Assembly: GCF_019967995.1 (NCBI RefSeq)
Contig: NZ_CP065377.1
Location: 868,001 to 932,000, forward strand
Source of the DNA: Faecalibacterium prausnitzii
Lineage (GTDB): Bacteria; Bacillota; Clostridia; Oscillospirales; Ruminococcaceae
Direction: 5' to 3'
Length of the DNA: 64,000 bases
Part shown: positions 41,726 through 51,344 of the stretch, piece by piece
Numbering within the stretch: position 1 is the first letter of the stretch
How the letters are laid out: the number at the start of each line of letters is the position of its first letter
Translations under genes and position numbers: made by a program
Notes under the pieces: model-generated
Told to the model about the DNA's origin: nothing
Database searches by the model: none
Seen by the model: only the letters and a program-made list of their open reading frames with translations

Positions 41726-42268
41726 ATGAAAGAAACGAAATACGCAGGAACTCAAACCGAAAAAAACCTGATGGCTGCCTTTGCCGGTGAGTCCGAGGCA
41801 CGCAACAAGTACACCTATTTTGCATCCAAGGCCAAGAAGGAAGGCTTTGAGCAGATCGCGGCACTGTTCCTCAAAACCGCTGATAATGAGAAGGAACACG
41901 CCAAGCTGTGGTTCAAAGAACTGAACGGCATTGGCGACACCGCAGAAAACCTTCTCTCCGCCGCTGAGGGTGAGAACTACGAGTGGACGGATATGTACGA
42001 TGGCTTTGCCAAAACTGCCGATGAGGAAGGTTTCCATGAGCTGGCCCAGCGTTTCCGCCTGGTCGCCGCCATTGAAAAGCATCACGAGGAGCGCTACCGT
42101 GCCCTGCTGCACAATGTGGAGATGGCGGAGGTCTTCGCCAAGAGTGAGGTCAAGGTGTGGGAGTGCCGCAACTGCGGTCACATCGTCGTGGGCGAGAAGG
42201 CCCCGGAGGTTTGCCCCACCTGCAACCATCCCCAGAGCTATTTTGAAATTCACGCAGAAAACTATTAA
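41726..42268 (+). CDS. rbr: Rubrerythrin
   Basis: 180 residues. The N-terminal four-helix diiron domain carries the Glu/His ligands ([46 protein letters not shown]). The C-terminal rubredoxin domain has two Cys pairs ([20 protein letters not shown]). It reduces hydrogen peroxide in the cytoplasm using electrons from rubredoxin or NADH-linked donors. It is followed 17 bp later by desulfoferrodoxin, probably in one operon. Confidence 0.95.
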   Translation: MKETKYAGTQTEKNLMAAFAGESEARNKYTYFASKAKKEGFEQIAALFLKTADNEKEHAKLWFKELNGIGDTAENLLSAAEGENYEWTDMYDGFAKTADEEGFHELAQRFRLVAAIEKHHEERYRALLHNVEMAEVFAKSEVKVWECRNCGHIVVGEKAPEVCPTCNHPQSYFEIHAENY

Positions 42269-42285
42269 AGAAAAGGAGAATTATC

Positions 42286-42660
42286 ATGGAGCAGAAGTTT
42301 TACATTTGCAAGCATTGCGGTAACATCATTGCCAAAGTTAAGGACGCAGGCGTCCCTGTCGTCTGCTGCGGCGAGCCGATGAGCGAGATCGTTCCCGGCA
42401 CCACCGACGCTGCCGTGGAGAAGCACGTCCCTGTCTGGACGGTGGAAAACGGCATCGTCCATGTCAAGGTCGGCTCTGTGGAGCACCCCATGCTGCCGGA
42501 GCACTACATCGAATGGGTATCTCTCCAGACCAAGCAGGGCAATCAGCGTAAGGAACTGCATCCCGGCGAAAAGCCGGAGGTCTGCTTCGCGCTCTGCGAG
42601 GGCGATGAGGTCGAGGCGGTCTACGCCTACTGCAACCTCCACAGTCTGTGGAAAGCGTAA
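42286..42660 (+). CDS. dfx: Desulfoferrodoxin (superoxide reductase)
   Basis: 124 residues. The N-terminal desulforedoxin-like centre has YICKHCGN with VVCCGEPM (four Cys). The superoxide reductase domain has the iron ligands in EKHVPVW, VEHPMLPEHYIEW, and the C-terminal Cys-x2-His in AYCNLHSLW. It reduces superoxide to peroxide, which rubrerythrin then removes. A strong terminator follows at 42674. Confidence 0.95.
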   Translation: MEQKFYICKHCGNIIAKVKDAGVPVVCCGEPMSEIVPGTTDAAVEKHVPVWTVENGIVHVKVGSVEHPMLPEHYIEWVSLQTKQGNQRKELHPGEKPEVCFALCEGDEVEAVYAYCNLHSLWKA

Positions 42661-42673
42661 TTCACCTTCTTAA

Positions 42674-42707
42674 AATCCGGTGCTCCAAAAAGCACCGGAT
42701 TTTTTTA
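42674..42707 (+). terminator. Terminator of the rbr-dfx operon
   Basis: AATCCGGTGCT (42674-42684) pairs with AGCACCGGATT (42691-42701), followed by a run of T. Confidence 0.9.
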
Positions 42708-42783
42708 TCAATGTAACCTCATCACAGAAAAAGACTTTGCCCTGCGGTATGATAAAGTCACAATCAAGAAAGAGCTAGCGAAC

Positions 42784-42849
42784 ATGAAAATCAAGCTCAA
42801 TCCCGATCAGGAGATTGTCAATATGAAAAGGAACATGGCTTTTCGCTGA
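42784..42849 (+). pseudogene. Stub resembling a ferredoxin-thioredoxin reductase beta-like protein
   Basis: A 21-codon frame, MKIKLNPDQEIVNMKRNMAFR, looks like the N-terminus of the small FTR catalytic-chain family (MKIxLNPDxExV) and then stops. The cysteine motifs of the family are absent. Protein-like sequence also precedes the ATG in the same frame. It is a likely decayed gene. Confidence 0.35.
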
Positions 42850-42911
42850 ATGGAAAGCGAAGCTGACCCGGGCTGGGGCGGTCTGTAATAAAGCGATATT
42901 TTTTTTGAAAT

Positions 42912-42944
42912 AATCTTGACAAAATTTATCAAGATTGATATGAT
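42912..42944 (+). promoter_or_regulatory. Rrf2 promoter with overlapping inverted repeat
   Basis: -35 TTGACA (42916-42921) and -10 TATGAT (42939-42944) are 17 bp apart. AATCTTGA (42912-42919) and TCAAGATT (42929-42936) form a perfect inverted repeat that covers the -35 and the spacer. This fits autorepression by the Rrf2 protein encoded next. Confidence 0.78.
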
Positions 42945-42979
42945 GGTATTAACAAGCAAGCGAAAAGAGGATGTGGAGC

Positions 42980-43411
42980 ATGATCATCACCAAAGAGACG
43001 GACTACGCGCTGCGCATTTTGCGGGTGCTGCTGGACGGGGAGAAGCATTCGGTGGCCGAGATGTCGGAAACGGAATTGATCCCCAATCAGTTTGCCTACC
43101 AGATTCTGCGCAAGCTCTCCGCCGGCAATTTGGTGCGGGTGAGCCGCGGCGCTCTCGGCGGCTGCGCGCTGTCCTGCGATCTGGACGCGACCTCCCTCTA
43201 CGATCTCATGGGGGTCGTGGGGGAGCGGGGCATCCTGTGCGCCTGCATGGAGCCGGGATATGAATGCCGCTGGCAGGACAAGCATGGGCGGTGCGCCATC
43301 CACTGTCAGCTGGCGGCCTTGCAGCAAAAGCAGGACGAGGCGTTCCGTGCCGTGAGCCTGCGCAGGCTGCTGACCGGCGGATCCGATCCCCAAGATACAA
43401 GCGAGCTGTAA
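42980..43411 (+). CDS. Rrf2 family regulator with Cys cluster
   Basis: 143 residues. The winged helix is TKETDYALRILRVLLDGEKHSVAEMSE ... FAYQILRKLSAGNLVRVSRGALGGCAL. Downstream cysteines (ILCACMEPGYECRW, GRCAIHCQL) could hold an Fe-S cluster, as in IscR or NsrR. GTGGAG precedes ATG at 42980. It heads an operon with the acyl-CoA dehydrogenase fusion and a flavodiiron protein, so it probably tunes them to oxygen, nitric oxide or Fe-S status. Confidence 0.88.
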   Translation: MIITKETDYALRILRVLLDGEKHSVAEMSETELIPNQFAYQILRKLSAGNLVRVSRGALGGCALSCDLDATSLYDLMGVVGERGILCACMEPGYECRWQDKHGRCAIHCQLAALQQKQDEAFRAVSLRRLLTGGSDPQDTSEL

Positions 43412-43433
43412 AATTTTAAAAGGAGGTACCCGT

Positions 43434-45347
43434 ATGCTGTTTCAAACCACGTCGGCGCACGAAGAGCTGCGCGCGAAGATCCGGAGTTTTGCGGAGGAGG
43501 AGATCAAGCCCCTCGCATTTTTAATGGATCAGAACAACGAGTTTCCCGAGGAGGCTGTCAAGAAGCTGGGTAAGCTGGGCTGGATGGGCATTCCCTACCC
43601 CAAGGAGTACGGCGGTGCCGGTCTTGATGCCCTGAGCTACGCCATCGCGGTGGAGGAGCTGGCCCGTGTGGACGGCGGTACGGGCGTAATCCTCTCCGCC
43701 CACGTCTCCCTCGGCTCATGGCCCATTTTCGCCTATGGCACCGAGGAGCAGAAGAAGAAATATCTGGTTCCGCTGGCCAAGGGCGAGAAAATCGGCGCCT
43801 TCGGCCTTACGGAGACCAACGCCGGATCTGACGCCGGCGGCACGGAGACCACGGCGCTGGATAAGGGGGACTACTACCTCCTCAACGGCGGCAAGATCTT
43901 CATTACCAACGCCCCTAAGGCGGACACCTATGTGGTTTTCGCCGTCACCACGCCGGACATCGGCACCCGGGGCATCTCCGCTTTCATCGTGGAGAAGGGC
44001 TGGAAGGGCTTTGAGTTCGGCGACCACTATGACAAGATGGGTATTCGCTCCTCCTCCACGGCGGAGCTGATCTTCAACGACGTGAAGGTTCCCAAGGAAA
44101 ACCTATTGGGCAAGGAGGGCGAGGGCTTCAAGATTGCCATGTCCACGCTGGACGGCGGACGCATCGGCATCGCCGCGCAGGCGCTGGGCATCGCCCAGGG
44201 CGCGTTTGAGCACGCGTTGAGCTATTCCAAGGAGCGCGTCCAGTTCGGCAAGCCCATCGCGGCCCAGCAGAGCATCGCCTTCAAGCTGGCGGATATGGCA
44301 ACCAAGCTGCGCTGCGCCCGGTTCCTCATCTACTCCGCGGCGGAGCTGAAGGAGCAGCACGCGCCTTACGGCATGGAGTCCGCCATGGCGAAGATGTACG
44401 CCTCGGACATCGCGCTGGAGGTCACCAACGATGCCTTGCAGATCCACGGCGGCAGCGGCTACCTCAAGGGCATGGAGGTGGAACGGGCCTACCGCGACGC
44501 CAAGATCACCACCCTCTACGAGGGCACTAACGAGATCCAGCGGGTGGTCATCGCCTCTCATCTGTTGGGCAGGCTGGGCAAGAGCTCCGGCGGCGAGAGC
44601 CGTTCGGCGGCCAAGAAACCCGCGCCCATCACCGGCATTCGCAAAAAGACCATCTTCCGGGAGGGGGATGCTGCCCAGCAGGTGGCCGACCTTGTGGCGG
44701 CGCTGAAGAAGGATGGTCACGACTTCTCCGTGGGCATCCCTATGGATACGCCCATCCCGCAGGCGGAGCGGGTGGTCTCCGCGGGCAAGGGCATCGGGGA
44801 GAAAAAGAACATGAAACTGGTAGAGTCGCTGGCCAAGGCCGCCGGCGCGGCCATCGGTTCTTCCCGCCCTGTGGCGGAGACTCTCAAATATCTGCCGCTG
44901 AACCGCTATGTGGGTATGTCTGGTCAGAAGTTTACCGGCAATCTGTACATCGCCTGCGGCATCTCTGGCGCATCCCAGCACCTTAAGGGCATCAAGGACG
45001 CCTCCACCATCGTGGCCATCAATAAGAACGGTAACGCGCCTATCTTCAAGAACTGCGACTACGGCATCGTGGGCGATGTGGAGGAGATCCTGCCCCTGCT
45101 CACTGCCGCGCTGGATAGCGGCGAAAAGCTGCCCGCGCCGCCCATGGTAAAGATGAAGCGGCCCACGCCGCCGAAGCCCGCCCCCATCGGCGACCGCTAC
45201 GTCTGCAGCGGCTGCGGCTACGAGTATGTGCCGGAGTTGGGCGACGAGGACGGCGAGATCGCGCCCGGTACGCTCTTTGAGCAGCTTCCCGCCGAGTGGG
45301 TGTGTCCCGAGTGCGCGGAGACGAAGGATCAATTTGTAAAGGCTTGA
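43434..45347 (+). CDS. Acyl-CoA dehydrogenase / ETF-alpha C-domain / rubredoxin fusion
   Basis: 637 residues in three parts. Residues 1-385 are an acyl-CoA dehydrogenase ([13 protein letters not shown] flavin loop, [12 protein letters not shown], and the catalytic-Glu region [14 protein letters not shown]). About 430-575 is the FAD-binding half of ETF alpha ([35 protein letters not shown]). About 590-637 is a rubredoxin ([10 protein letters not shown] ... [13 protein letters not shown]). No ETF beta gene is nearby. It could pass electrons from an acyl-CoA via FAD to its rubredoxin and on to the flavodiiron protein encoded next. Substrate unknown. Confidence 0.9.
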   Translation: MLFQTTSAHEELRAKIRSFAEEEIKPLAFLMDQNNEFPEEAVKKLGKLGWMGIPYPKEYGGAGLDALSYAIAVEELARVDGGTGVILSAHVSLGSWPIFAYGTEEQKKKYLVPLAKGEKIGAFGLTETNAGSDAGGTETTALDKGDYYLLNGGKIFITNAPKADTYVVFAVTTPDIGTRGISAFIVEKGWKGFEFGDHYDKMGIRSSSTAELIFNDVKVPKENLLGKEGEGFKIAMSTLDGGRIGIAAQALGIAQGAFEHALSYSKERVQFGKPIAAQQSIAFKLADMATKLRCARFLIYSAAELKEQHAPYGMESAMAKMYASDIALEVTNDALQIHGGSGYLKGMEVERAYRDAKITTLYEGTNEIQRVVIASHLLGRLGKSSGGESRSAAKKPAPITGIRKKTIFREGDAAQQVADLVAALKKDGHDFSVGIPMDTPIPQAERVVSAGKGIGEKKNMKLVESLAKAAGAAIGSSRPVAETLKYLPLNRYVGMSGQKFTGNLYIACGISGASQHLKGIKDASTIVAINKNGNAPIFKNCDYGIVGDVEEILPLLTAALDSGEKLPAPPMVKMKRPTPPKPAPIGDRYVCSGCGYEYVPELGDEDGEIAPGTLFEQLPAEWVCPECAETKDQFVKA

Positions 45348-45370
45348 GGCCGTGAAGGAGGCAAGATAAG

Positions 45371-46582
45371 ATGTATTGCGTGCGTAAAGTAACGAACGAC
45401 CTCTACTGGGTGGGTGCCAACGACCATCGTCTGGCCCTGTTTGAAAACTGCTTTCCCATTCCTCGGGGCGTAAGCTACAACGCCTACTGCCTGCTGGATG
45501 AAAAGACGGTGCTCTTTGACACGGTGGACTGGTCTGCCTGCCGCCAGCTTTTGGAAAATCTGGCGTATGTGCTGGATGGCCGCGAGCTGGACTACCTGCT
45601 GGTCAACCATCTGGAGCCGGATCACGCCGCCTGCATCGAGGAGATCCTGCTGCGCCATCCCAAGGTGAAACTGATCTCCAACGAGAAGGCATTCATGCTC
45701 ATGCGGCAGTTCGGCTTCCATGTGGACGGACATGAGTGCATCGAGGTGAAGGAGGGCGACACCTTCTCCTTCGGCAAGCACACCGTCACCTTTGTGGGCG
45801 CGCCTATGGTTCACTGGCCGGAGGCCATGGTAACCCTCGATGTCACCGAAGGCGTCCTCTTTTCCGCCGACGCCTTCGGCACCTTCGGCGCGCTGGACGG
45901 CAAGCTGTTCGCCGACGAGGTGGACTTCGAGCGGGACTGGCTGGACGACGCCCGCCGCTACCTTACCAACATCGTGGGCAAGTACGGCCCCCACATCCAG
46001 CTCCTGCTGAAAAAGGCCGGCGGCGTTTTGGATCAGATCAAGTACATCTGCCCGCTCCACGGCCCCGTGTGGCGCAAGGATCTGGGCTGGTTCATCGAAA
46101 AGTACGACACATGGAGCCGCTATGCCCCTGAGACCCAGGGCGTGCTCATCGTCTACGCCTCTATGTACGGCAACACGGAGAACGCGGCGCAGGCGCTGGC
46201 GACGTCGCTCTGCGATAAGGGCATGAGCAAGGTGGCGATGTACGATGTGTCCTCCACTCATGTCTCCCAGCTGATCTCCGAGGCATTTAAGTACAGTCAC
46301 ATTGTCCTGGCCTCTGTGACCTACAACCTCGGCATCTACCCCGCCATGCATGACTTCCTCATGGATATGAAGGCACTGAATCTGCAAAACCGCACCTTTG
46401 CCATCATTGAAAACGGCTCATGGGCGGTGAAGTCCGGTGACCTCATGCAGAAATTCGTCAACAATGAGCTTAAGAACATGACGGTGCTCAACGAGCGGCT
46501 CAGCCTCGCCTCGTCCATGGGCACGGACAAGCGCACTGAGCTGGAAGCACTGGCGGACGCCATTCTGGAGTCTATGAAGTAA
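45371..46582 (+). CDS. fprA: Flavodiiron protein (copy 1)
   Basis: 403 residues. The N-terminal metallo-beta-lactamase-type diiron domain carries NHLEPDHAACIEE, MVHWPEAMVTL, FSADAFGTFG and CPLHGPVW. The C-terminal flavodoxin domain binds FMN (IVYASMYGNTENAAQALA, SVTYNLGIYPAMHDF). It reduces oxygen to water or nitric oxide to nitrous oxide, with electrons usually from rubredoxin, which its upstream neighbour carries. It begins 23 bp after the fusion gene. Confidence 0.94.
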   Translation: MYCVRKVTNDLYWVGANDHRLALFENCFPIPRGVSYNAYCLLDEKTVLFDTVDWSACRQLLENLAYVLDGRELDYLLVNHLEPDHAACIEEILLRHPKVKLISNEKAFMLMRQFGFHVDGHECIEVKEGDTFSFGKHTVTFVGAPMVHWPEAMVTLDVTEGVLFSADAFGTFGALDGKLFADEVDFERDWLDDARRYLTNIVGKYGPHIQLLLKKAGGVLDQIKYICPLHGPVWRKDLGWFIEKYDTWSRYAPETQGVLIVYASMYGNTENAAQALATSLCDKGMSKVAMYDVSSTHVSQLISEAFKYSHIVLASVTYNLGIYPAMHDFLMDMKALNLQNRTFAIIENGSWAVKSGDLMQKFVNNELKNMTVLNERLSLASSMGTDKRTELEALADAILESMK

Positions 46583-46663
46583 CTGGCAGGGAAGCCAAAA
46601 CCAAGACAACAGACAACAAACAGCCCCGCCGCGTCGGCTGCAGAAAAACCGGCTTTCAAAAAC

Positions 46664-46701
46664 AGAGCGGGCAAGCGTGATACTGCGCTTGCCCGCTCTT
46701 T
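46664..46701 (+). terminator. Terminator of the rrf2 operon
   Basis: AGAGCGGGCAAGCG (46664-46677) pairs perfectly with CGCTTGCCCGCTCT (46686-46699), followed by TTTG. Confidence 0.82.
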
Positions 46702-46747
46702 GCCCAAAAGGACATGAGAAGTGACCGGAGAAGATGAGAGGGTCGAA

Positions 46748-49264
46748 ATGGAGATCAGAAAACGAAACGGGGAGTCTGTTCCCTTTCAACAGGAGAAAAT
46801 TTTCAACGCCATGAAAAAGGCGTTTGACGGACAGGGCAAGGAGATCGGGAGCAGAGAGATGGATGAGATCCTCGCCACCGTTCTCAAAAATCTCTCCGTC
46901 ACAGTGCCGCTCACCGTAGAACATGTGCAGGACGAGGTGGAGCGAACGCTCATGGAGCGCGGACACTATGAGGTGGCCAAGGCGTACATCCTCTACCGCG
47001 AAAAGCGGTCTGCGCTGCGCCGTGTCCGGCATACCATCGCGCGGACGGTGGGGGATGACACGCTTGACGAGGTGCTGCGCCGCATCCAGATGGATTTTAC
47101 CGAGGAAGTCTACTCCCTCGCGGCGCTTCAAATGAAGTTTGAGAGTTTCTGTCGCCTGGGCATGACGGAGGATGAGCGGGCTGAGGCACTGACCAAGGCG
47201 GCGGTAGAGCTGACTACGGCAGAGGCACCCAAGTGGGAGTTCATCGCGGCGCGGCTTCTGAACCACTCCTTTCGCTGTCGCAACGCACAGGAATGGGAGG
47301 GGCGCGGCGTCGGCGATCTCTATGGCAGGCTTCGCTATCTGACGGATAAGGGACTCTACGGTGACTATATCCTTGCCCACTATACCCACGAGGAGATTGC
47401 CATGGCGGAGGACTTTCTCTGCCCGGAACGGGACGAGCTGTTCACCTACTCCGGCCTTGACCTGCTGCTCAAACGCTATGTGATCCAGTCACGCAGCCGC
47501 GTGCCGCTGGAAACACCGCAGGAGATGTTTTTGGGTATCGCGCTGCATCTTGCTATGAACGAAGGCTCTGACCGCATGGGGTGGGTAAAACGCTTTTACG
47601 ATATGCTCAGCCGTATGGAGGTCACGATGGCGACACCTACCATGTCCAACGCACGAAAGCCCTACCATCAGCTTTCAAGCTGCTTTGTGGACACTGTGCC
47701 GGACAGTCTGGACGGCATCTACCGCTCGCTGGACAACTTCGCAAAGGTCTCTAAATTCGGCGGTGGAATGGGGATGTACTTCGGTAAGGTGCGCGCTGCA
47801 GGCAGCACCATCCGCGGCTTTCAAGGGGCGGCGGGCGGTGTTATCCGCTGGATCCGGCTGGTCAACGACACCGCCGTGGCGGTGGATCAGTTGGGGATGC
47901 GGCAGGGCGCTGTGGCGGTTTACTTAGACGCATGGCACCGGGATCTGCCGGAATTCCTTCAACTGCGCACCAACAACGGCGACGACCGCATGAAGGCACA
48001 TGATGTGTTTCCCGCCGTGTGCTATCCGGATCTCTTCTGGCGACTGGCGGAGGAGAACATAGACGCGCCGTGGCATCTCATGTGTCCGCATGAGATCCTC
48101 ACGGTCAAGGGCTACGCACTGGAGGATTACTGGGGTACAGAATGGGAGAAGCGGTATCTGGACTGCGTCAATGACCCGCGCATCGAAAAGCGCAGCGTCA
48201 CCGTCAAGGACATCGTGCGGCTGGTGCTTCGCTCGGCAGTGGAGACCGGCACACCCTTCGCTTTCAATCGCGACAGTGTAAATCGTATGAACCCAAACGG
48301 CCACACGGGAATGATCTATTGCTCCAATCTCTGTACGGAGATCGCGCAGAACATGGCACCCATCGAGCACATCAGCACTGAGGTGCACACGGAGAACGGC
48401 GACACAATTGTGGTGACGGCCACACGCCCAGGCGAGTTTGTGGTCTGCAACCTGGCGAGTCTGTCTCTCGGTAATCTGCCGGTGGAGGACGAGGCCTATA
48501 TGGAACGCACGGTGGAAACGGCCATCCGCGCACTGGATAATGTGATCGACCTCAACTTCTACCCGTTGGAATACGCGCGGCTTACCAATCAGAAGTACCG
48601 CAGCATCGGCCTGGGCGTCAGCGGCTACCACCACATGCTGGCAAAGCGCGGCATCCACTGGGAGAGCGATGAGCACCTTGCCTTCACCGACGCAGTGTTC
48701 GAGCTCATCAACTACGCCGCTGTCAAGGCGGACACAGCTCTGGCGCGGGAAAAGGGTCGTTACGCGCTCTTTGAGGGCAGCGACTGGCAGACGGGCGCGT
48801 ATTTTGAAAAGCGGGGTTATACCTCCGAAAAGTGGCGGGCGCTTGCGAAAACGGTGGCGGTGCAGGGAATGCGCAACGCCTATCTGCTGGCGGTCGCACC
48901 GACCTCCAGCACATCTATCCTCTCCGGCACGTCGGCGGGCATAGATCCAATTATGAAGAAATTCTTTTTAGAGGAAAAAAAGGGCAGCATGCTGCCCCGC
49001 GTTGCTCCGGAGCTTTCTATGGACACATGGTGGTACTATAAGGCAGCGCATCTGATCGACCAAAGCTGGTCGGTACGCGCCGCGGGCCTTCGCCAGAGAC
49101 ATATCGACCAGGCGCAGAGCATGAATCTCTATATCACCAACGACTATTCCATGCGTCAGGTGCTCAGATTGTATTTGGAGGCGTGGAGGGCCGGCGTCAA
49201 GACCATTTACTATGTCCGCAGCAAGGCCCTTGAGGTCGAGGCCTGCGAAAGCTGCTCGTCATAA
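46748..49264 (+). CDS. nrdA: Class I ribonucleoside-diphosphate reductase, large subunit
   Basis: 838 residues. An ATP-cone (EIRKRNGESVPFQQEKIFNAMKKAF) leads into the catalytic barrel, with SSCFVDTVPDSLDGIYRSL, the radical-site NLCTEI and AVAPTSSTSILSG. The C-terminus ends EACESCSS, the mobile cysteine pair that takes electrons from thioredoxin. ATG at 46748 has AGAGGG upstream; an earlier GTG at 46721 is less likely. It makes deoxyribonucleotides with the NrdB partner and needs oxygen to form the radical. Confidence 0.93.
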   Translation: MEIRKRNGESVPFQQEKIFNAMKKAFDGQGKEIGSREMDEILATVLKNLSVTVPLTVEHVQDEVERTLMERGHYEVAKAYILYREKRSALRRVRHTIARTVGDDTLDEVLRRIQMDFTEEVYSLAALQMKFESFCRLGMTEDERAEALTKAAVELTTAEAPKWEFIAARLLNHSFRCRNAQEWEGRGVGDLYGRLRYLTDKGLYGDYILAHYTHEEIAMAEDFLCPERDELFTYSGLDLLLKRYVIQSRSRVPLETPQEMFLGIALHLAMNEGSDRMGWVKRFYDMLSRMEVTMATPTMSNARKPYHQLSSCFVDTVPDSLDGIYRSLDNFAKVSKFGGGMGMYFGKVRAAGSTIRGFQGAAGGVIRWIRLVNDTAVAVDQLGMRQGAVAVYLDAWHRDLPEFLQLRTNNGDDRMKAHDVFPAVCYPDLFWRLAEENIDAPWHLMCPHEILTVKGYALEDYWGTEWEKRYLDCVNDPRIEKRSVTVKDIVRLVLRSAVETGTPFAFNRDSVNRMNPNGHTGMIYCSNLCTEIAQNMAPIEHISTEVHTENGDTIVVTATRPGEFVVCNLASLSLGNLPVEDEAYMERTVETAIRALDNVIDLNFYPLEYARLTNQKYRSIGLGVSGYHHMLAKRGIHWESDEHLAFTDAVFELINYAAVKADTALAREKGRYALFEGSDWQTGAYFEKRGYTSEKWRALAKTVAVQGMRNAYLLAVAPTSSTSILSGTSAGIDPIMKKFFLEEKKGSMLPRVAPELSMDTWWYYKAAHLIDQSWSVRAAGLRQRHIDQAQSMNLYITNDYSMRQVLRLYLEAWRAGVKTIYYVRSKALEVEACESCSS

Positions 49265-49274
49265 GGAGGATAGC

Positions 49275-50318
49275 ATGATGGAACTGAAGAAAAAGCCCCT
49301 CTTTAACCCGGAGGGCGACCCTGATGTGCGCCTGCGGCGCATGATCGGCGGCAATACCACCAACCTCAATGACTTCAACAATATGAAGTACGCTTGGGTC
49401 AGCGACTGGTACCGGCAGGCCATGAACAACTTTTGGATCCCTGAGGAGATCAATCTCTCGCAGGATGTGAAGGACTATCCCCGCCTGCTGTCAGCCGAGC
49501 GCAGCGCCTACGATAAAATTCTGAGTTTTCTTGTCTTTTTGGATTCCATTCAGACAGCGAACCTGCCTAATATCGGCGCCTACATTACCGCCAACGAGGT
49601 CAATCTCTGCCTGTCCATTCAGGCGTTTCAGGAGTGTGTCCACTCACAGAGCTACAGCTATATGCTCGACACCATCTGTTCCCCCGTGGAGCGCAATGAC
49701 ATCCTCTACCAATGGAAAACGGACGAGCATCTGCTGCGCCGCAACACCTTCATTGGGGACTGCTACAACGAGTTTCAGGAGCGGAAGGACGCTCCCACGC
49801 TGCTGCGCGTGATGATGGCAAACTATATTTTGGAGGGCATCTATTTTTACAGCGGCTTTATGTTCTTCTACAATCTCTCCCGAAACGGGAAGATGCCCGG
49901 CTCGGCGCAGGAGATTCGCTACATAAACCGTGATGAGAACACGCACTTGTGGCTGTTCCGCAATATCATCACGGAGCTGCAAAAGGAGCAGCCGGAGTTG
50001 TTCACCGCCGAGAGCGTACAAGCGCTGCGCGAGATGATGCGTGAGGGCGTGGAACAGGAGATTGCATGGGGGCATTATGTGATCGGCGACGACATCCCGG
50101 GGCTGAACCGGCAGATGATCAGCGATTACATCCGCTATCTCGGCAACCTCCGCTGGACGAGCCTTGGCTATCCCGCATTGTATCCAGGCTTTGAGAGCGA
50201 ACCGGAGAGCATGGAATGGGTCAGCCAGTACGCCGACGCCAACATGGTCAAGACCGATTTCTTTGAGGCACGCAGTACCGCCTACGCCAAGAGCACCGCA
50301 CTGATAGACGATTTATAA
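49275..50318 (+). CDS. nrdB: Class I ribonucleoside-diphosphate reductase, small subunit
   Basis: 347 residues. Diiron ligands and radical site are all visible: Asp in FLDSIQTANLPN; Glu and His in QECVHSQSYSYM, with the Tyr at the radical position four residues after the His; Glu in EGIYFYSGFMFFYN; ExxH in RDENTHLW. AAGGAGG precedes ATG at 49275, 10 bp after nrdA. It generates the tyrosyl radical used by NrdA. Confidence 0.94.
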   Translation: MMELKKKPLFNPEGDPDVRLRRMIGGNTTNLNDFNNMKYAWVSDWYRQAMNNFWIPEEINLSQDVKDYPRLLSAERSAYDKILSFLVFLDSIQTANLPNIGAYITANEVNLCLSIQAFQECVHSQSYSYMLDTICSPVERNDILYQWKTDEHLLRRNTFIGDCYNEFQERKDAPTLLRVMMANYILEGIYFYSGFMFFYNLSRNGKMPGSAQEIRYINRDENTHLWLFRNIITELQKEQPELFTAESVQALREMMREGVEQEIAWGHYVIGDDIPGLNRQMISDYIRYLGNLRWTSLGYPALYPGFESEPESMEWVSQYADANMVKTDFFEARSTAYAKSTALIDDL

Positions 50319-50352
50319 GAAAACCAAAGACATCAGAATAGGAGATATTACT

Positions 50353-51216
50353 ATGAATTACAGCGCTATGATTCAAAATCGCAGATCCGTTCACGCATTC
50401 CGCGAAAAGGAAGTTCCGAGCGAGGCTATCGGCCAGCTCCGATCCTACTATGAAAAGACCTGCCCCCGTCTTGTCCCGGAGATTGCAACGGAGTTGATCG
50501 TCTTGGACAAGGATGCACAGCCGGCGCTGGAGAGCTCAGCGGGCTATAATCAATTTCTCATCGGAGCACCGCACTACCTGCTCCTTATGTCTGCCCCGCA
50601 TTCCTATGCGGCCATCAACGCCGGCTACATGATGGAAGATCTCGTCCTCAAGCTGACTGAGTTGGACATTGACACCTGCTGGATGACCTTCACCGACAGC
50701 GACAAAATCAAACAGGCACTGTCTCTCGCCACCCCGTTAGAGGTGGCGGCAATCGTTGCCTTTGGCTACGGGGAAAAGACCGCAAAAAAGCTGCGGCTGA
50801 ATATCCTAAGTATGTCTCAGATCGATGTGCGGGCCGAGCAGCAGTACTACGCGCCCAAAAAGGGTGTGCACGATTTGGTTCACATGGGGAGCTGGAGCAA
50901 CAAGTCTGGGCTTGACGAGATGATGGACTTCTACGACGATATGCTCTGGCAGTCCATCTACGCCGCTTCGCTCTCCCCCAGCTATCTCAACCGTCAGCCC
51001 TATGGCTTCCTTGTGCAGGACCACAGCATCTATTTGGTGCAGCAGGAGGATGCCTACACCGATAATTTGGATGCCGCATTGGATCTCGGTATTGTCATGC
51101 TCCACTTTTCCGCCGTCGCCTCCCAGTGGGCGGGGCAGGTACGCTGGGAACTTTCACCTGCTGCGCCCGACGGCCTGCCGGAAGGACTTCGCTCCGCTGC
51201 GGTGTACCACATGTAA
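50353..51216 (+). CDS. Nitroreductase family protein (TM-nitroreductase type)
   Basis: 287 residues. The FMN-binding start is YSAMIQNRRSVHAFREKEVP, and two nitroreductase-like repeats follow (GAPHYLLLMSAPHS, VAAIVAFGYGEKTA; SLSPSYLNRQPYGFLVQDHSIYL). The length and duplicated layout fit the putative TM-nitroreductase family, though no convincing membrane helix is seen. It likely reduces nitro or quinone compounds with NAD(P)H. It lies 34 bp after nrdB, probably in that operon. Confidence 0.82.
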   Translation: MNYSAMIQNRRSVHAFREKEVPSEAIGQLRSYYEKTCPRLVPEIATELIVLDKDAQPALESSAGYNQFLIGAPHYLLLMSAPHSYAAINAGYMMEDLVLKLTELDIDTCWMTFTDSDKIKQALSLATPLEVAAIVAFGYGEKTAKKLRLNILSMSQIDVRAEQQYYAPKKGVHDLVHMGSWSNKSGLDEMMDFYDDMLWQSIYAASLSPSYLNRQPYGFLVQDHSIYLVQQEDAYTDNLDAALDLGIVMLHFSAVASQWAGQVRWELSPAAPDGLPEGLRSAAVYHM

Positions 51217-51344
51217 CGACTCTGGGGGAAGCAAGGCAACGGTAAAATGCGCGACCGTCGATCCGCGGTTGAGCGTATGTTTCATTAGAAAAGAAGAACC
51301 TATCAGTTAGAGTCTGAGTAAGGAAAATAGGAGGTGTTTTTTAT

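Noticed and set aside
44103-45332. A 409-codon minus-strand frame
   Set aside because: GC-rich shadow of the acyl-CoA dehydrogenase fusion, whose domains are unambiguous.
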